Shown here: positions 49,066 through 60,433 of the stretch, piece after piece
Layout: every line of letters starts with the position of its first letter
How positions within the stretch are numbered: the first letter of the stretch is position 1
Assembly (NCBI GenBank): GCA_015501605.1
Contig: JADNRZ010000023.1
Coordinates: 310,001 to 374,000, forward strand
DNA from: Panaeolus papilionaceus
Lineage: Eukaryota; Basidiomycota; Agaricomycetes; Agaricales
DNA: 64,000 nt
Direction: 5' to 3'
The notes under the pieces: model-generated
Told to the model about the DNA's origin: nothing
What the model saw: only the letters and a program-made list of their open reading frames with translations
Database searches by the model: none
Program-made: the position numbers and the translations under genes

Positions 49066-49648
49066 ACCACGCAAAGTGTTCCAGCCGAATGTAGACGCGA
49101 GAACTCGTCGTGTAGATACGTCCCTTTTGAGAAAAAAGGCGTCTAGATTCAATCGAAGTCATCCGGAATGCCATCTACTAGAACATGTTGTGGTCCGTGG
49201 ACGCAGACTCTCTCAGAACAGATCAAGCCGGTCTTGAAACAGAGGCTGATGAGGAATGGGCAGTGGCGGAGAGGATACCTATGGCCCTGTGTACTCTAGT
49301 TGCATGAACAGTACTTTTCTCTCGTGTTGAACCGCTTCGAGAGGGTGTCCAGCGCATGGATGCCGCGATGACGAAGGTGGTTAGACCAAGTAAGGAATGC
49401 GCTCGTCGTGTAAATCATATGGCATATGTACATATTTTGCTACCGAAAAATGTCAAGCTGATTTCTCAAAAGAAAGGCGAGCAAACTGCCAGAAGTATGT
49501 TCAGGATGTAACCGAGTGAAGGCTGATCGTGGCATTGATTCAGAGTTTGTATATGGACAATTTATAAATTTAATAATCGTTGAGCCTTAAGATATTGAAA
49601 ATTTGACACTGCGGCTCTTTTCTTATCATCTCCTAAGTAGTTTAATAA
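49066..49648. other. Left end of the FunK1 segment, non-coding
   Basis: No gene was recognised. Around 49,274-49,490 there is weak similarity, with indels, to about 60,003-60,185 (both contain TGAACAGT...TTTTCT and TCTCAAAAG/TGTCAAAAAG motifs). The origin of this pair is unknown. Confidence 0.4.
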
Positions 49649-52615
49649 TCAATCTCTGCAAAGTAACACCATACCACGACGCCGAGTAGTGTCGTCAAAA
49701 TATCGAGTGCGAAGGTCTCCAAATCTGATATCATCCCTATTAATTTGTCCTCCTAACCAGTCTCTGATTTTTTTCAAATCAGCTCGAAAATATATACCGT
49801 CTGCAAGTTCCATATATGGAACAGCTTGAGGAACGCGAAGGGCGTCATTGGACTCCGAGTCCAGCAGTGCACTTAGCTCATCGTCTCTGTCCATTGCCCC
49901 CCAATTCGAGCTACTAGCTACATTTTGCGTAACAGAATATTGCTGGTGATAGCGCTTTACGTAGCCTCCAGCGATATCTTGAGCCAGAGACTTTGCGTTG
50001 GGGTAAGCAAGGGCGTTAATCGCATCCCACTGCGGCTGTCCTTCAGGTCGAAATAGTTGGAGCTTGCTCATCGTTACAACGTGCACATTGCTAAACCATC
50101 CAGCTAGAGGGTGTTCGGTATTGATGACAATGTTTTCACTGGCATCCAATGTGTAATTGAGGCATATGTAGGTTAAGCTCCAGGCAAAAGCCTCGGTGTC
50201 GTGCCGATAACGACGTTTGATTTTGCCATTCAACCCATCTGGGGTTATCAGGTCAAGCGCCATGAATGGAAGGGTGCCAGTATTTTCTCTCCCAGAAGCA
50301 GAGTTGAGATCGGCTGTCAGCTTAGAGAGATCAAAGTCGTTCATGACCCCTACATTGTGTCGAGGGTGCCACATCAGGTTGCCGGCACTGATATCACAGT
50401 GATGAACGCCTAGAGACCAAAGCGCACGATGGCCTAATGACAGGGAAAGTCAGACCACTCAGGCTGAGAAATGTGCCACAGACTTACACAAAAACGTGTC
50501 TATGTAGCCCTGAACCATCTGTAGTTCTGGCAGGACTGAAAGAGGTCTCAGTCGCTCAAAGACGACGAAACGCTGTTGTCTCGTTCCCGAACCATTATAG
50601 TTCTCGATGAGGAATCTGCGAATGGTGCCGGTATTGCTTCCAGGGAAGGTGGGGTCCACATGGGTTTCGACCATCGGGACATGACCGCGGATGAACATTG
50701 CGATATCGGACTCTTTCAGACATTTTTCTGCGACCTTCTCCAAAATCGCAACCTCGCTAGTCCGAGATTCCTCGGGCCAGGATAGCTTCAGGACGTAGGG
50801 GTGCACCTGCTCCTTCAAGTGGTATGGAAGACTCGCAACATTGCTGAGCACTTTCGTCTTGCTACCGCCAATCACCCATGGGCCACGGCCGACTAAAGAT
50901 GTGCCCGCATGAATTACGTCGCCTTGTGGTTGAAAGTAAAATATATCCTTATTGGGTACCTTGAGCGATGCGATGACAGGAGGGTCGTTGCCATCCGAGG
51001 TTGTTGCATGTGTTGCAGAAACCTGGAGGGCGAACTTGTCAACACTTCCAGCATAACCCCACCTACCGAGGCTAAACCTCTGGAGAGTGAGGAGGAGGAG
51101 GAGGAAATGAGGCAAATTGTGGTAAATGTTGAAGAAGTGTGATTGGATTGCGCCTTGCCGGTCAAACCAGGAAATGGAAACGTTATGCCCTGATACAAAA
51201 TGAAGATTTAAAATACCTTCAGCATTTTTCCAAATAGCAGATAGCCAAGTCAATACTTCACTCACCAATGAGAAGCATACCCACAGTGTGGGTAACATCG
51301 AATGCACTTGACATCCGATGAGCAGCGTAGCTTGCCAGCTGAATTCGTCCCTCCCTCCTTATATCACCAGCTTTCTCCTGACTATCCTGAGGCTTTTCTG
51401 TGTTGTTGACCTTTGGCTTTTTCGGCAGGCCCCTTTGGACCTGCTTGCCTTTTGAATCTATACCCCTCTTAGTGCGAACCGAGGTGGAGCTCAGTGCATG
51501 ACGCCCACCACGAACTGACTTGTTTTTCATGACTAAATTCAAGCCGTGGTGATATTAGTTCAATTAGACTGAGCAGAGGAAAGCTCTTAGAGACGTACTA
51601 CGACTGGCAGCAACCTCGTGTACGAGCTTGTATTTGCGACTCGGTTTGGACTCCAAGCCAGGTGACAAATTCATGCATGGAAGATCGGAAAATGCAGCAG
51701 TGTAGCTACGATCTGGGGCCTGATCTTCAGACTTCTTTTTGACTTCAATTGGGCAAAGGATGTTCCGCCAGTATAGCCGTGACGTTTTGAACCGTTGCTG
51801 GATTTCGTCGGAATTCCCAAAGGTGTGAAGAGCGTCCTCGCCTTTGTTGACCTGGACAAGATCTCTTACGCATGACAGGGAAGTGATGCAGATATCGGGC
51901 TTATATCCGTAATGCTGAGCCTGGTGGTCATGCTCTAACGAAGGAGAACCAGACTCCGTGACAACCATGATGATGTTCTCGTGTTTAGGCAGAGAAGGTA
52001 AACCAGGGCAGTTCAATCGGGCCAGGCATTGTAGGGCATAGTTGCACGCTCTACTGAATGGGAGGTACATCTCCTTTTCCTCGGCTGGTGTCTGTGGAAG
52101 CCTAGGGAAGGTTAGCTCTGAGTACAGATCACAGGATATAACCATTCCTGCGTACTTACTCAGCAAATTTGCGCTTCAAGAGTGGATCGTTGTTGACCAT
52201 GTCGCGAACCCTTAGAAATGCCCCTTCGAGGTGAAACTTGTCGAAAACAACCTCAGCTTGATCATCTTTTGCGCCGCAGAAAGAGAAAAGGAATTTTATG
52301 AGATCAGCTGGTGGAACAACCTCTAGATTGTCCTTCAGGTCATTTTGGATGACCTCGGCGAAATCAGGGCGTCTTTCATTTGGGAGGAGTACTGTCAGAG
52401 AAGTATCTTGAATGCGTGGGGTATGGAACTCACAATATGGGCGTCCAAAGCTTGTGCAAAGCCTGCGATTGGCTCAGGCTTGCTGTGGACATTGACTGTG
52501 CCATGGAGATTGGACCGTGACGATAACCACGCACAGGTGTCGAGTGAGCAGGAACAGTTGGTGGCCCCGGTGTCGCGGCTCGGAGATTACTTGGTTGAGG
52601 GTCTGGAAAATCCAT
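49649..52615 (-). CDS. FunK1 fungal-type protein kinase
   Basis: FunK1 kinases are a kinase-like family greatly expanded in mushrooms; substrates are unknown. The start MDFPDPQPSNLRAATPGP at 52615 is followed by RRPDFAEVIQNDL, FHLEGAFLRVRDMVNNDPLL, a PD-(I/C)-like segment (GYKPDICIT, CPIEVKKKSED), the LVGRGPWVIGG region, YVLKLSWPEESRTSEVAILE (Lys of the ATP site and Glu), VFERLRPLS, then the catalytic loop GVHHCDISAGNLMW and NDFDLSKL in place of DFG, and TGTLPFMALDLI and RHDTEAFAWSL in the C-lobe. HCD replaces HRD, which is frequent in this family. Stop is at 49649. The gene sits alone between two copies of a duplicated block, suggesting it arrived as an insertion. It looks full length; not every intron border was verified. 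Confidence 0.88.
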
Positions 52616-53308
52616 GATTGAGGACGATACACCGAAATGAAAGATGAAAATTCGTACAATTATGTGTTTATATATCCCAGTAGATCGATAATGAAAATGC
52701 GAGCAGGATTCAGCTGTCATCCACTACGGTGTGCACTGTAATTGACAGTCAGCAGTCCTCTGTCTCGTCGAAATCAGTCAGCAGTCAGCACAGCTCGCCC
52801 TGTCGATTTGAGATCGGTCTGCCGAATATCCCGCAAAAAACGAAAATCCGTGCAAACAAAACTTGGCAAAAGTATGATCATATCAGTTTCCTCATTTGAC
52901 ATCGCCGCCGTCGGTCGCGTCTTCAAAGGTGCTTTTATTTGCTTTTACCCTCCCGCCGCCTCTTTCCATTTTCCTTCTAGTGGTTGGTACAGCCCCTTGT
53001 TATCCGTCGGAATCGTTCCTCGTTGGTTCCTCGGTCCCCAAGTGCTAAGCGCTAAACCCTCAGATGAGTATCCATGCGCTGTTCGAACTAAACTCCCAAC
53101 CCACTAAAACCTCACCCTTACCTTGAACTTCCTCCTTCATTCCTATATCAAGCCATGAGGAATCACGACTGCTTGGTGCAGCGATAACTAAGTCCTGTTG
53201 CAGCTGCAGTGCTGAGTCTGACTGCCACTCAGTCTGTGACGTTATCTAATCACGCCGGGATAGTATACGGATCAACTTTAAACCGGATAATCATAGCCGG
53301 TCCGATTC
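52616..53308. other. FunK1 5' flank to right duplicated block
   Basis: Presumed promoter DNA. Short CAGTCAGCA-like repeats lie near 52,745-52,790. The 121-codon open frame at 52742-53107 (+) does not start with ATG and carries no motif. Confidence 0.45.
52667..52674 (-). promoter_or_regulatory. TATA box of the FunK1 gene
   Basis: TATATAAA on the minus strand, 51 bp before the ATG at 52615. Confidence 0.5.
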
Positions 53309-53875
53309 AACCACCTTAGCCAGTTCGATTTCACTTCCCCCAGCACCCAAAGATGTCCCTCAGATCGAAGTGGCCTTCTCCATGGACGCTAATTCGATTC
53401 TGATCACCGCAAAGAACAAGGGAACGTAAGTCCATACCTCCTTTTTCGTGCCACTTGAACGCGACGTTGACTGTATTATAGGGGGAAATCTGAGACCATG
53501 GTCGTCTCACAAGAGCGAGAGAGGTTGAGTCATGATTCATGAGTAGATCGAACGGATGAGAGCGAGCAGTTCGCCGAAGAAGATCACATTTACAAGAAAC
53601 GTATCGATACGCTCAACAATCTCTCCAACTTCGTGTACGGGCTCAAGACTCAACTCTCTGACAAGGACGGCATCGGCCACAAGTTAGACAAGGACGACAA
53701 GCGAGAGTTGGAGGAATTATGACCGAGGGCGTCGAGTGGGTGGATAAGTTTGGTGCAGAAGCCTTTCTGGAGGGACCTTTTAGCGGATTTGCAGAGCAGG
53801 GTTAATCCTATTACAAGCAAACTCTATCAAGATAGCAGCCTGAACGCTACTGCTACCGACCACGATGAACTTTAG
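53309..53875 (+). pseudogene. Truncated, decayed copy of the BiP 3' end
   Basis: Only the end of the substrate-binding domain is present: [20 protein letters not shown] and ITAKNKGT, then an intron still in place (GTAAGT...TATAG), then GKSETMVVSQERERL, HIYKKRIDTLNNLSNFVYGL and the terminal DHDEL. Small deletions shift the frame near 53,320, a duplicated CATGATT brings a stop near 53,540, and a base loss near 53,720 brings another. The retained intron shows copying at DNA level rather than through mRNA. There is no 5' part and no promoter. Confidence 0.88.
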
Positions 53876-54335
53876 AACTCCAATCACGTCTGCGTCTTCC
53901 TTGACTTATTTACAACTGTATCACTGCTATACCTTCATCATGAATGCCACAGGTCCAAAGTTTTGACGATGTTGCGCATTTGGCAATAAGACATATTTAT
54001 TTATTACCCGTGTATCAACCCCTATACTCCAGCTACACACTTCGTCGAACATCATTGACTAAAGTTCAGTGAAATAAATCTCGATCTTCCTTCATCCCAA
54101 TAACTCTATAAGGACGAATACCTGGGAAATTACTTCAAGAGTTCCACCAGGCAACGGAGTTACAGCCGAGAATATGCACTACGCGGAGGCGGCCAGTCAT
54201 TCCAAGCGGAGACTCTCCAACTTAGTCTTGAAAGGCCTTGAATGAATTCTGCGATGGAATACGCCATTCAGAAATATTGTCAGGACTTACATCCACGTTG
54301 GCTGAATTCGGCTGCGGATAATCTGATATGACCGC
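53309..54335 (+). repeat. Duplicated block, right copy
   Basis: This aligns to 48001-49065 in the same orientation (see that entry). Here the membrane-protein gene is intact and the BiP 3' end is broken, the mirror image of the left copy. Confidence 0.8.
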
Positions 54336-55810
54336 GTTAGAATTACGTGTTGGTGCGGGATTGTGATTGTGGTGAATGTCGCTGATGTTATCATAGGCAG
54401 GAGGGGGAGGACGGGTTCCAATTACGAGCCTGTGATCTCGAACGTGGGGTGCAGTAGGCACCTCTGTCATATCTGCATTTGTTGTACGGGGTTGATTACG
54501 TCCAGAGTCACCTGTAAGACTAAACGGCGTGATTCTTGTAGCTGAAGAACAAGAAAATAAATTGTTGAGTGGATCATATCCTGAGGTAATAGCTAGTAAA
54601 ACCCACTCCTGGTGACAAGCCGTCCCCGTTTGATGCCTTGTTGGCGCCTTTTGAATTGTAAACGTACAAGAACAAAGAGGACCAACCCTACGAGCAAAAA
54701 GCCGCCTATGAACCCTCCAACAATTTTCCCAACGAGGGGTGATTTTTGTTTTACAGACGCTGTAATTGCTGGATCTGGCAACGGGGAGCTCGCAACAGGT
54801 GCAGGGCCTAAAGGGATATCCGGCATGGAAGCAAAGTTGGCGAAAGACGGTTCATAAGTTATGTAGTCGAATCGAAATGTTGTATTTTGGATACCAGTGA
54901 CATTGGCAGTTAGGACATGATGTGAAGGCGTAAGATCCTTTGCAGAATAGAATGGAAAGTGGAGAGCTTCTCGTCTTGTATCGTAATCGGTAACAGGATA
55001 CGAACGTTGTTCTGATCGCCCATCGAGTGTATATACCACAACGATGTTCGAGGTTCGCATCCATGAAAAAAAACCCCAAAGGGACACAGAGGTCCCTACT
55101 GGCAACGTCAGCAAGCCAGAAAGCTTCATGAAACAGAGCAACTTGCCATAAAACCTGAAAGTAATCATATCTCCCTGACTGGCAGTCTCATGGCTCGTCT
55201 TCAACATCGGATCGAAGAGTTGGGGATATAGGCCTTCGAATATACTCCCATTTCTAGACCATCCTATTCCTGAATACTCCACCTGGCTGTCACTGTCGTC
55301 CACAAGAAGGGTCTTCCCGTGAAGAGGTGTGTGTCGGCCTACACGTACGAGTCCAAGGTCCAGCTCTTGCCATTCACAGATTTGGAAACGGATTGTATGG
55401 GTGCCTTCTGTGAGGTTTGGGGTCGAGTAGAACTCCCGATAGTAGCCGAATTCTTCAGGGAGCTGAGGCAAAGGGAGTTGCCTGCTTTGAGGGGTATCAG
55501 GATCTAACGTTATTTTCATGAATCTTTCATCCAAGTACGGGGCTGGTGGGTCTGCAACACCAAATAGAGATAAACCAAGGCCTGTAAGAATATTAGTGTT
55601 GCTTTAGTCGAGAAACTTTCTGCACGAAATGTATGGTGTACCTTCAAATGTGATGCTCAAGTCCGAGCTATTGGGCTCCCTATCAGCAGTGCGTGGACTC
55701 ACCGCACTCTTGTTGTACCAAGCCTGGGGGAAGACGGAATTGGGATACCAGCTGCCTTGGTATACAAATATGGGATCTTGTTCATCCAAAAGAATGAATG
55801 TACCATTCAT
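54222..55810 (-). CDS. Single-pass membrane protein, basidiomycete hypothetical
   Basis: The function is unknown. The N-terminal exon starts MNGTFILLDEQDPIFVYQGS (55810), which resembles the repeated V-DD-S-xx-YSGxW beta-sandwich units typical of mushroom membrane proteins. A second such unit reads LLVDDSDSQVEYSGIGWS. These are followed by GTSVSLWGFFSW and TYEPSFANFASMP, a Pro/Ala/Ser stalk, one transmembrane helix (IVGGFIGGFLLVGLVLFVLV) with basic stop-transfer residues (RLQFKRRQQGIKRGR), and a separate C-terminal cytoplasmic exon ending SQNSFKAFQD with a PPPPAYDN proline motif. The predicted topology is outside-in, but no signal peptide is visible in front of MNGTF, so an upstream exon may be missing. 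The last exon is part of the duplicated block. Confidence 0.75.
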
Positions 55811-56516
55811 ACCAGGGGCGTGCCAAAGAAGGGGGAAAGGAGAAGAGGAGCAATGTCATTTTACTCATCAGAACGATACTTCAACTTAAGTAGCATGCAT
55901 CACCAAAACATCACATCTTCTTTTGTAAAGTACGTGTGCCATCATGTATGTCTACACAGCCGGGGACCCTGACCGTTCATGACCGTCAATGGATACTTAG
56001 ACCAACTTGTTCTGCTCAGATGGCAGCAATCCTCTGTCGGATGTATAAACGAATATCCATGAATGTTTTGACGCCAATATCTGGTTTGGATATTTGAACT
56101 TTGAAGCAGTATGTAGCTGGCAAAACGACCCTATCACCTTTCGAATTTCAGGGTTGATTCCTTTATGCAAGTTGTTAGCAAGGTGAGGCAGCTGTCTCAG
56201 GCTATCTACAATTGTAGATGGACGTGACAACCAACAAGGAGCGTGAGACTTTTGTACAGAGATTACAGAATTGACAAGTTAACCTTCTTCAACCAAGGAT
56301 CAAACGTTCGAGTTGTTTCCTGTTGTCGTCGAGGCCCCTGGAATGACTCGCTTCGATATATAACTTGCCTCTCGCATCTACAGATATTCACACCTTGCTA
56401 AATACCAGGGCGCTTCCATATCGGTCGAAGCAAGCTCTACTCGAATTTCTCCGACTTAGCCACTGTTGCCCCGATGTATTTCTCTTGAAAACGAGCATGT
56501 GGATTGAACCAGACAT
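55811..56516. other. Intergenic, left of the lectin palindrome
   Basis: No gene was recognised. It contains the presumed promoter or missing upstream exon(s) of the membrane gene. Confidence 0.5.
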
Positions 56517-56649
56517 GTAGATAATATACAGGCTCGATGTTTATGTGTAGGTACTTCAGAAAATTCTCTTGATCCCCTCATACGAAAACCCTTTTAGAGC
56601 GGAATAGAAATCAGCCTCGATGCCAAATTATACGCTATGTGCACCTACC

Positions 56650-57078
56650 CTATCCAATAATGATGTCGCAGTTAATGCTCTGCGAGCCGGAACCTGCGCA
56701 GTTGACAGAAAGGGAGCGACCTTGGCTGTTCTTGACGCTGTATTGGGTGAGCACCTTCTCGCGCTGTGCCGCGCTTGCCGTTCCTGCCTTGTAGTAATCG
56801 GGGTGGAGGGCAACACCAGTTTGCGTGTTGCTCAAGTTGGGCTGGATATCGATCCACGACTTGTAGTTGTGGACTCCGAGAGCGATGAGGAAGGCTTCGC
56901 TATCGGTGGCAAGGCGGAGCGTGCCAGAGGTACCACTGCCGCCCATGGTGAGAACATGTACATCATTTGATTTGTTCCATTTCGCTCCGTTGGCGAAGTA
57001 CCAGGCGGTACTCTCGGCAACGCTGAAGAAGGCGTTGGGGTTGGTCTGGTAAACACGGGCGGTGATTGTATAGGACAT
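56650..57078 (-). CDS. Fungal fruit-body lectin, copy 1
   Basis: This family (Agaricus bisporus lectin / Boletus edulis lectin type) folds like actinoporins, lacks a signal peptide, stays cytosolic and binds Gal-beta-1,3-GalNAc and GlcNAc glycans. It is thought to defend fruit bodies against nematodes and other feeders. The intronless frame gives 142 residues, the usual length, from MSYTITARVYQTNPNAFF to INCDIIIG. Visible hallmarks are the HVLTMGGSGTSGTLR loop around residues 41-55, GVHNYKSW (residues 68-75, sugar-site Asn) and DI at 77-78. The open frame extends upstream only through a GTG start, so the ATG at 57076-57078 is used. A GTAAGT...ACAG intron probably lies in the 5' UTR. It is identical to copy 2 and divergently oriented to it. 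Confidence 0.95.
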   Translation of the reverse strand: MSYTITARVYQTNPNAFFSVAESTAWYFANGAKWNKSNDVHVLTMGGSGTSGTLRLATDSEAFLIALGVHNYKSWIDIQPNLSNTQTGVALHPDYYKAGTASAAQREKVLTQYSVKNSQGRSLSVNCAGSGSQSINCDIIIG

Positions 57079-57205
57079 AGTAACAAGTGTGATATGTAGA
57101 CTGAATTCGATCACTGTTAGTTTGGGTGTGGTATTGGATGTGAGAGTGGACTTACTTCTGAAGGAGGTTGCTTCGAGTCTGCTGAGTTAGGTATTTTGTT
57201 CGTGC

Positions 57206-57212
57206 TTTTATA
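57206..57212 (-). promoter_or_regulatory. TATA box of lectin copy 1
   Basis: TATAAAA on the minus strand, about 128 bp before the start codon, leaving room for the inferred 5' UTR intron. It mirrors the box at 58808-58814. Confidence 0.6.
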
Positions 57213-57718
57213 TGTTTCGTGCAGCTCGTTTCTATCTCTTTTGGGAGGAATATAACCCGATTCTCGATACGGCTTCTTGCATCGGCGTGGAAATGCGGCG
57301 CTGGCTTACGATGGCACTAGCGCTCTTTTCTAGGTTGTTTCGATTATCTAAATTATTATGCCTTCGAAGCTCGGATCATACTGCCGCACATTTTCGTAAC
57401 GGCTATTCAACCACCTTACTCGGATTAACTTCCTCGCTCTGGGACTCAAATTAACAGCGAAAGGTATGCATAGAGAGAGAACATCAGGCCTTCTGCAGAA
57501 AGCAAAATGTCGAGTTTTGATCAGCGCTCAAGCAAGTTTTGGTCAAGCTCACTTTGACTAATAATTTCGCTTCTTTACGTTATATGTAGCACAGCTCGAT
57601 AGCTTTTAATTTCTTACTCTGACAATTGACTGACAGTGACAATGCTGCTTTCGATTGTTTGATGCTTCAATTCGCGTCGTAGACCCACTTGCAGCCCAAC
57701 TTTCCCTTTTGCGAACTC

Positions 57719-58301
57719 TGTATTCAATGCCGCTAGGTACAGGCAAGCGATGATATCAAATGCTTATGGACAGTGTAAAAGCTGACCAGTCATCTGGTGA
57801 CCAAAATACCCTCCTCGAAAGCAAGTGTGCAATCACCGACTGTGAGCTCAGAACGAAAGTATGTACGAAAATTACAGAGTACCTCTCAAGTAAGAACCCA
57901 TTAAAATTTGGGTACCTGAACAGTGAACAGTAAAATGATTTACAAAGCACAGAACTATTCCCAAAGGAGCTGTTGGAGCGAATAATAAGCGCCGCGTTTC
58001 CACGCCAGATCAAGAACTAACACTCAGCATTGACTCGACAATGTCCCACCAAATACAAATGCAAAAGTAATGCCTTGAGGTCCGAACACAGCTCCCGAGT
58101 AATGCAGACTTGAGCAACATATCGATTTTTCAGTCGTGCTCATTTGAATTCTCCATGCCTTGTGGCGATATCTGATAGCGAATACCAGATTTTAGCTTGA
58201 CCAAAACTTGAAAATACGGTGCTCAAGAACCATATGTGGATAAAGACTTTATTCACTAGTACTAAAGTTTACCTGCACACAGCGGCGGTATAATACTTAC
58301 G
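57719..58301. other. 583-bp spacer between the lectin arms
   Basis: It is unique except for two diverged fragments of arm sequence: GCGCCGCGTTTCCACGCC at 57989-58006 (arm: one base different, about 58719-58736) and AGCTTGACCAAAACTTG at 58194-58210 (arm: identical at 58471-58487). These lie in the same order and orientation as the right arm's promoter but inverted in relative distance. No gene was recognised. Confidence 0.6.
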
Positions 58302-58807
58302 GAGTTCGCAAAAGGGAAAGTTGGGCTGCAAGTGGGTCTACGACGCGAATTGAAGCATCAAACAATCGAAAGCAGCATTGTCACTGTCAGTCAATTGTCA
58401 GAGTAAGAAATTAAAAGCTATCGAGCTGTGCTACATATAACGTAAAGAAGCGAAATTATTAGTCAAAGTGAGCTTGACCAAAACTTGCTTGAGCGCTGAT
58501 CAAAACTCGACATTTTGCTTTCTGCAGAAGGCCTGATGTTCTCTCTCTATGCATACCTTTCGCTGTTAATTTGAGTCCCAGAGCGAGGAAGTTAATCCGA
58601 GTAAGGTGGTTGAATAGCCGTTACGAAAATGTGCGGCAGTATGATCCGAGCTTCGAAGGCATAATAATTTAGATAATCGAAACAACCTAGAAAAGAGCGC
58701 TAGTGCCATCGTAAGCCAGCGCCGCATTTCCACGCCGATGCAAGAAGCCGTATCGAGAATCGGGTTATATTCCTCCCAAAAGAGATAGAAACGAGCTGCA
58801 CGAAACA

Positions 58808-58814
58808 TATAAAA
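58808..58814 (+). promoter_or_regulatory. TATA box of lectin copy 2
   Basis: TATAAAA within CATATAAAAGC, 128 bp before the lectin start codon at 58942. Confidence 0.6.
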
Positions 58815-58941
58815 GCACGAACAAAATACCTAACTCAGCAGACTCGAAGCAACCTCCTTCAGAAGTAAGTCCACTCTCACATCCAATACCACACCCAAAC
58901 TAACAGTGATCGAATTCAGTCTACATATCACACTTGTTACT

Positions 58942-59370
58942 ATGTCCTATACAATCACCGCCCGTGTTTACCAGACCAACCCCAACGCCTTCTTCAGCGT
59001 TGCCGAGAGTACCGCCTGGTACTTCGCCAACGGAGCGAAATGGAACAAATCAAATGATGTACATGTTCTCACCATGGGCGGCAGTGGTACCTCTGGCACG
59101 CTCCGCCTTGCCACCGATAGCGAAGCCTTCCTCATCGCTCTCGGAGTCCACAACTACAAGTCGTGGATCGATATCCAGCCCAACTTGAGCAACACGCAAA
59201 CTGGTGTTGCCCTCCACCCCGATTACTACAAGGCAGGAACGGCAAGCGCGGCACAGCGCGAGAAGGTGCTCACCCAATACAGCGTCAAGAACAGCCAAGG
59301 TCGCTCCCTTTCTGTCAACTGCGCAGGTTCCGGCTCGCAGAGCATTAACTGCGACATCATTATTGGATAG
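58942..59370 (+). CDS. Fungal fruit-body lectin, copy 2
   Basis: The translation is identical to copy 1 (142 residues, intronless, TF-antigen/GlcNAc-binding family). The two start codons face away from each other across 1.86 kb, so the promoters lie between them. Since promoter, coding region and 3' flank are all duplicated exactly, both copies should be expressed alike and raise lectin dosage; that is inference. The stop is TAG at 59368-59370. Confidence 0.95.
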   Translation: MSYTITARVYQTNPNAFFSVAESTAWYFANGAKWNKSNDVHVLTMGGSGTSGTLRLATDSEAFLIALGVHNYKSWIDIQPNLSNTQTGVALHPDYYKAGTASAAQREKVLTQYSVKNSQGRSLSVNCAGSGSQSINCDIIIG

Positions 59371-59503
59371 GGTAGGTGCACATAGCGTATAATTTGGCAT
59401 CGAGGCTGATTTCTATTCCGCTCTAAAAGGGTTTTCGTATGAGGGGATCAAGAGAATTTTCTGAAGTACCTACACATAAACATCGAGCCTGTATATTATC
59501 TAC

Positions 59504-60433
59504 GTGCCTGTGCTCGAGTACCAATTATCATGAGTAACATTTAGGTTCATAAGGCCGGGCTAAGGCAGAGTACTGGAGCATCGGGATTTGCATATAAGCT
59601 GTGAAAGATCTGAAATAACGGTAATTTAAATAATACGTACAGTAGCTGAGGCTTGGTTTAAAGCCCTAACCTGCGCACTGGAAAAATACTGTTGCGACCG
59701 ATTTCGCTGGTTTTGTTCGAAGATTCAAAATACCGAACAATTGGAAATTTCAACAGGAATCCTCAGGGAAGACAGTGGCCGAAGCAGAGAAGTCCAAGTA
59801 GAGGCGACCCCTTTACGAGCTGTCTTGGTTTTCGAACAAGCGATATGTGAATATCCGAAGATTGACGATGCATATTATGCATTCTGGCAACGCATTTCGC
59901 GACGGAACTCCATCATGATGTGGAGGCAGTGATACGTAGAATTTCAGTGAACAGATGTTGGTCTGTGGGGTAGGGAAGCTGAGTAGAACGAACTGTAGCA
60001 CTGAATATACCTGGGCCATGTGTAGTCTGGTATGAACAGTGTTTTCTGTTGTGTTAACTCGCGTTGTGAGGATATCCCGTCCAGAATGCAAGGAAGTACA
60101 TATCAAATAACTGACGCGAAGAGCGCGAGGGGAAGACGGGACGGGAAGAATTGTCGAAGTGATTTGTCAAAAAGATCGCCTTTAAGTCAAACATGGTCGT
60201 ACTTGTCAACAATGTTCAAACGTTCAAGTTGGACATAGACCAAGAGGGGGTTGCACTCGCCAAGTGCCGCACCTACCATTCTTGACCTCAGAGCATGATC
60301 ATCACCATGATCTTCCCCACATTTGAATTTCACATGATGCTGGCTCATAGGGGCTTTCACGGGGTTTAGGTAACTGGTTCTCTACTTCCATCATCACCAC
60401 CACTACCAACCCTTTCCCATTACTCTGTACAAC
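59504..60433. other. Intergenic, right of the lectin palindrome
   Basis: No gene was recognised. Around 60,003-60,185 lies the second member of the weakly similar pair with about 49,274-49,490. The end of the stretch is the promoter of the enoyl-CoA hydratase gene. Confidence 0.45.

Larger units (their letters stand above)
56517..57718. repeat. Inverted repeat, left arm (1,202 bp)
   Basis: Every position x that I compared in this arm pairs with 116020 minus x in the right arm (58302-59503). I checked the arm line by line across most of its length, plus the identical translations, and found no mismatch. Identity breaks sharply at both ends (56516/59504 and 57719/58301). It contains a complete lectin gene and its promoter. 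Confidence 0.95.
58302..59503. repeat. Inverted repeat, right arm (1,202 bp)
   Basis: The reverse complement of 56517-57718; see the left arm. It holds lectin copy 2 with the same promoter and 3' flank. Confidence 0.95.

Noticed and set aside
56620..56970. 116-codon frame antisense to the lectin, repeated at 59050-59400.
   Set aside because: It is the mirror-strand shadow of the lectin coding sequence; its duplication follows from the inverted repeat.
56517..59503. The inverted arms as terminal inverted repeats of a DNA transposon.
   Set aside because: No transposase between the arms, arms contain a cellular lectin gene, and no target-site duplication is visible at 56516/59504.
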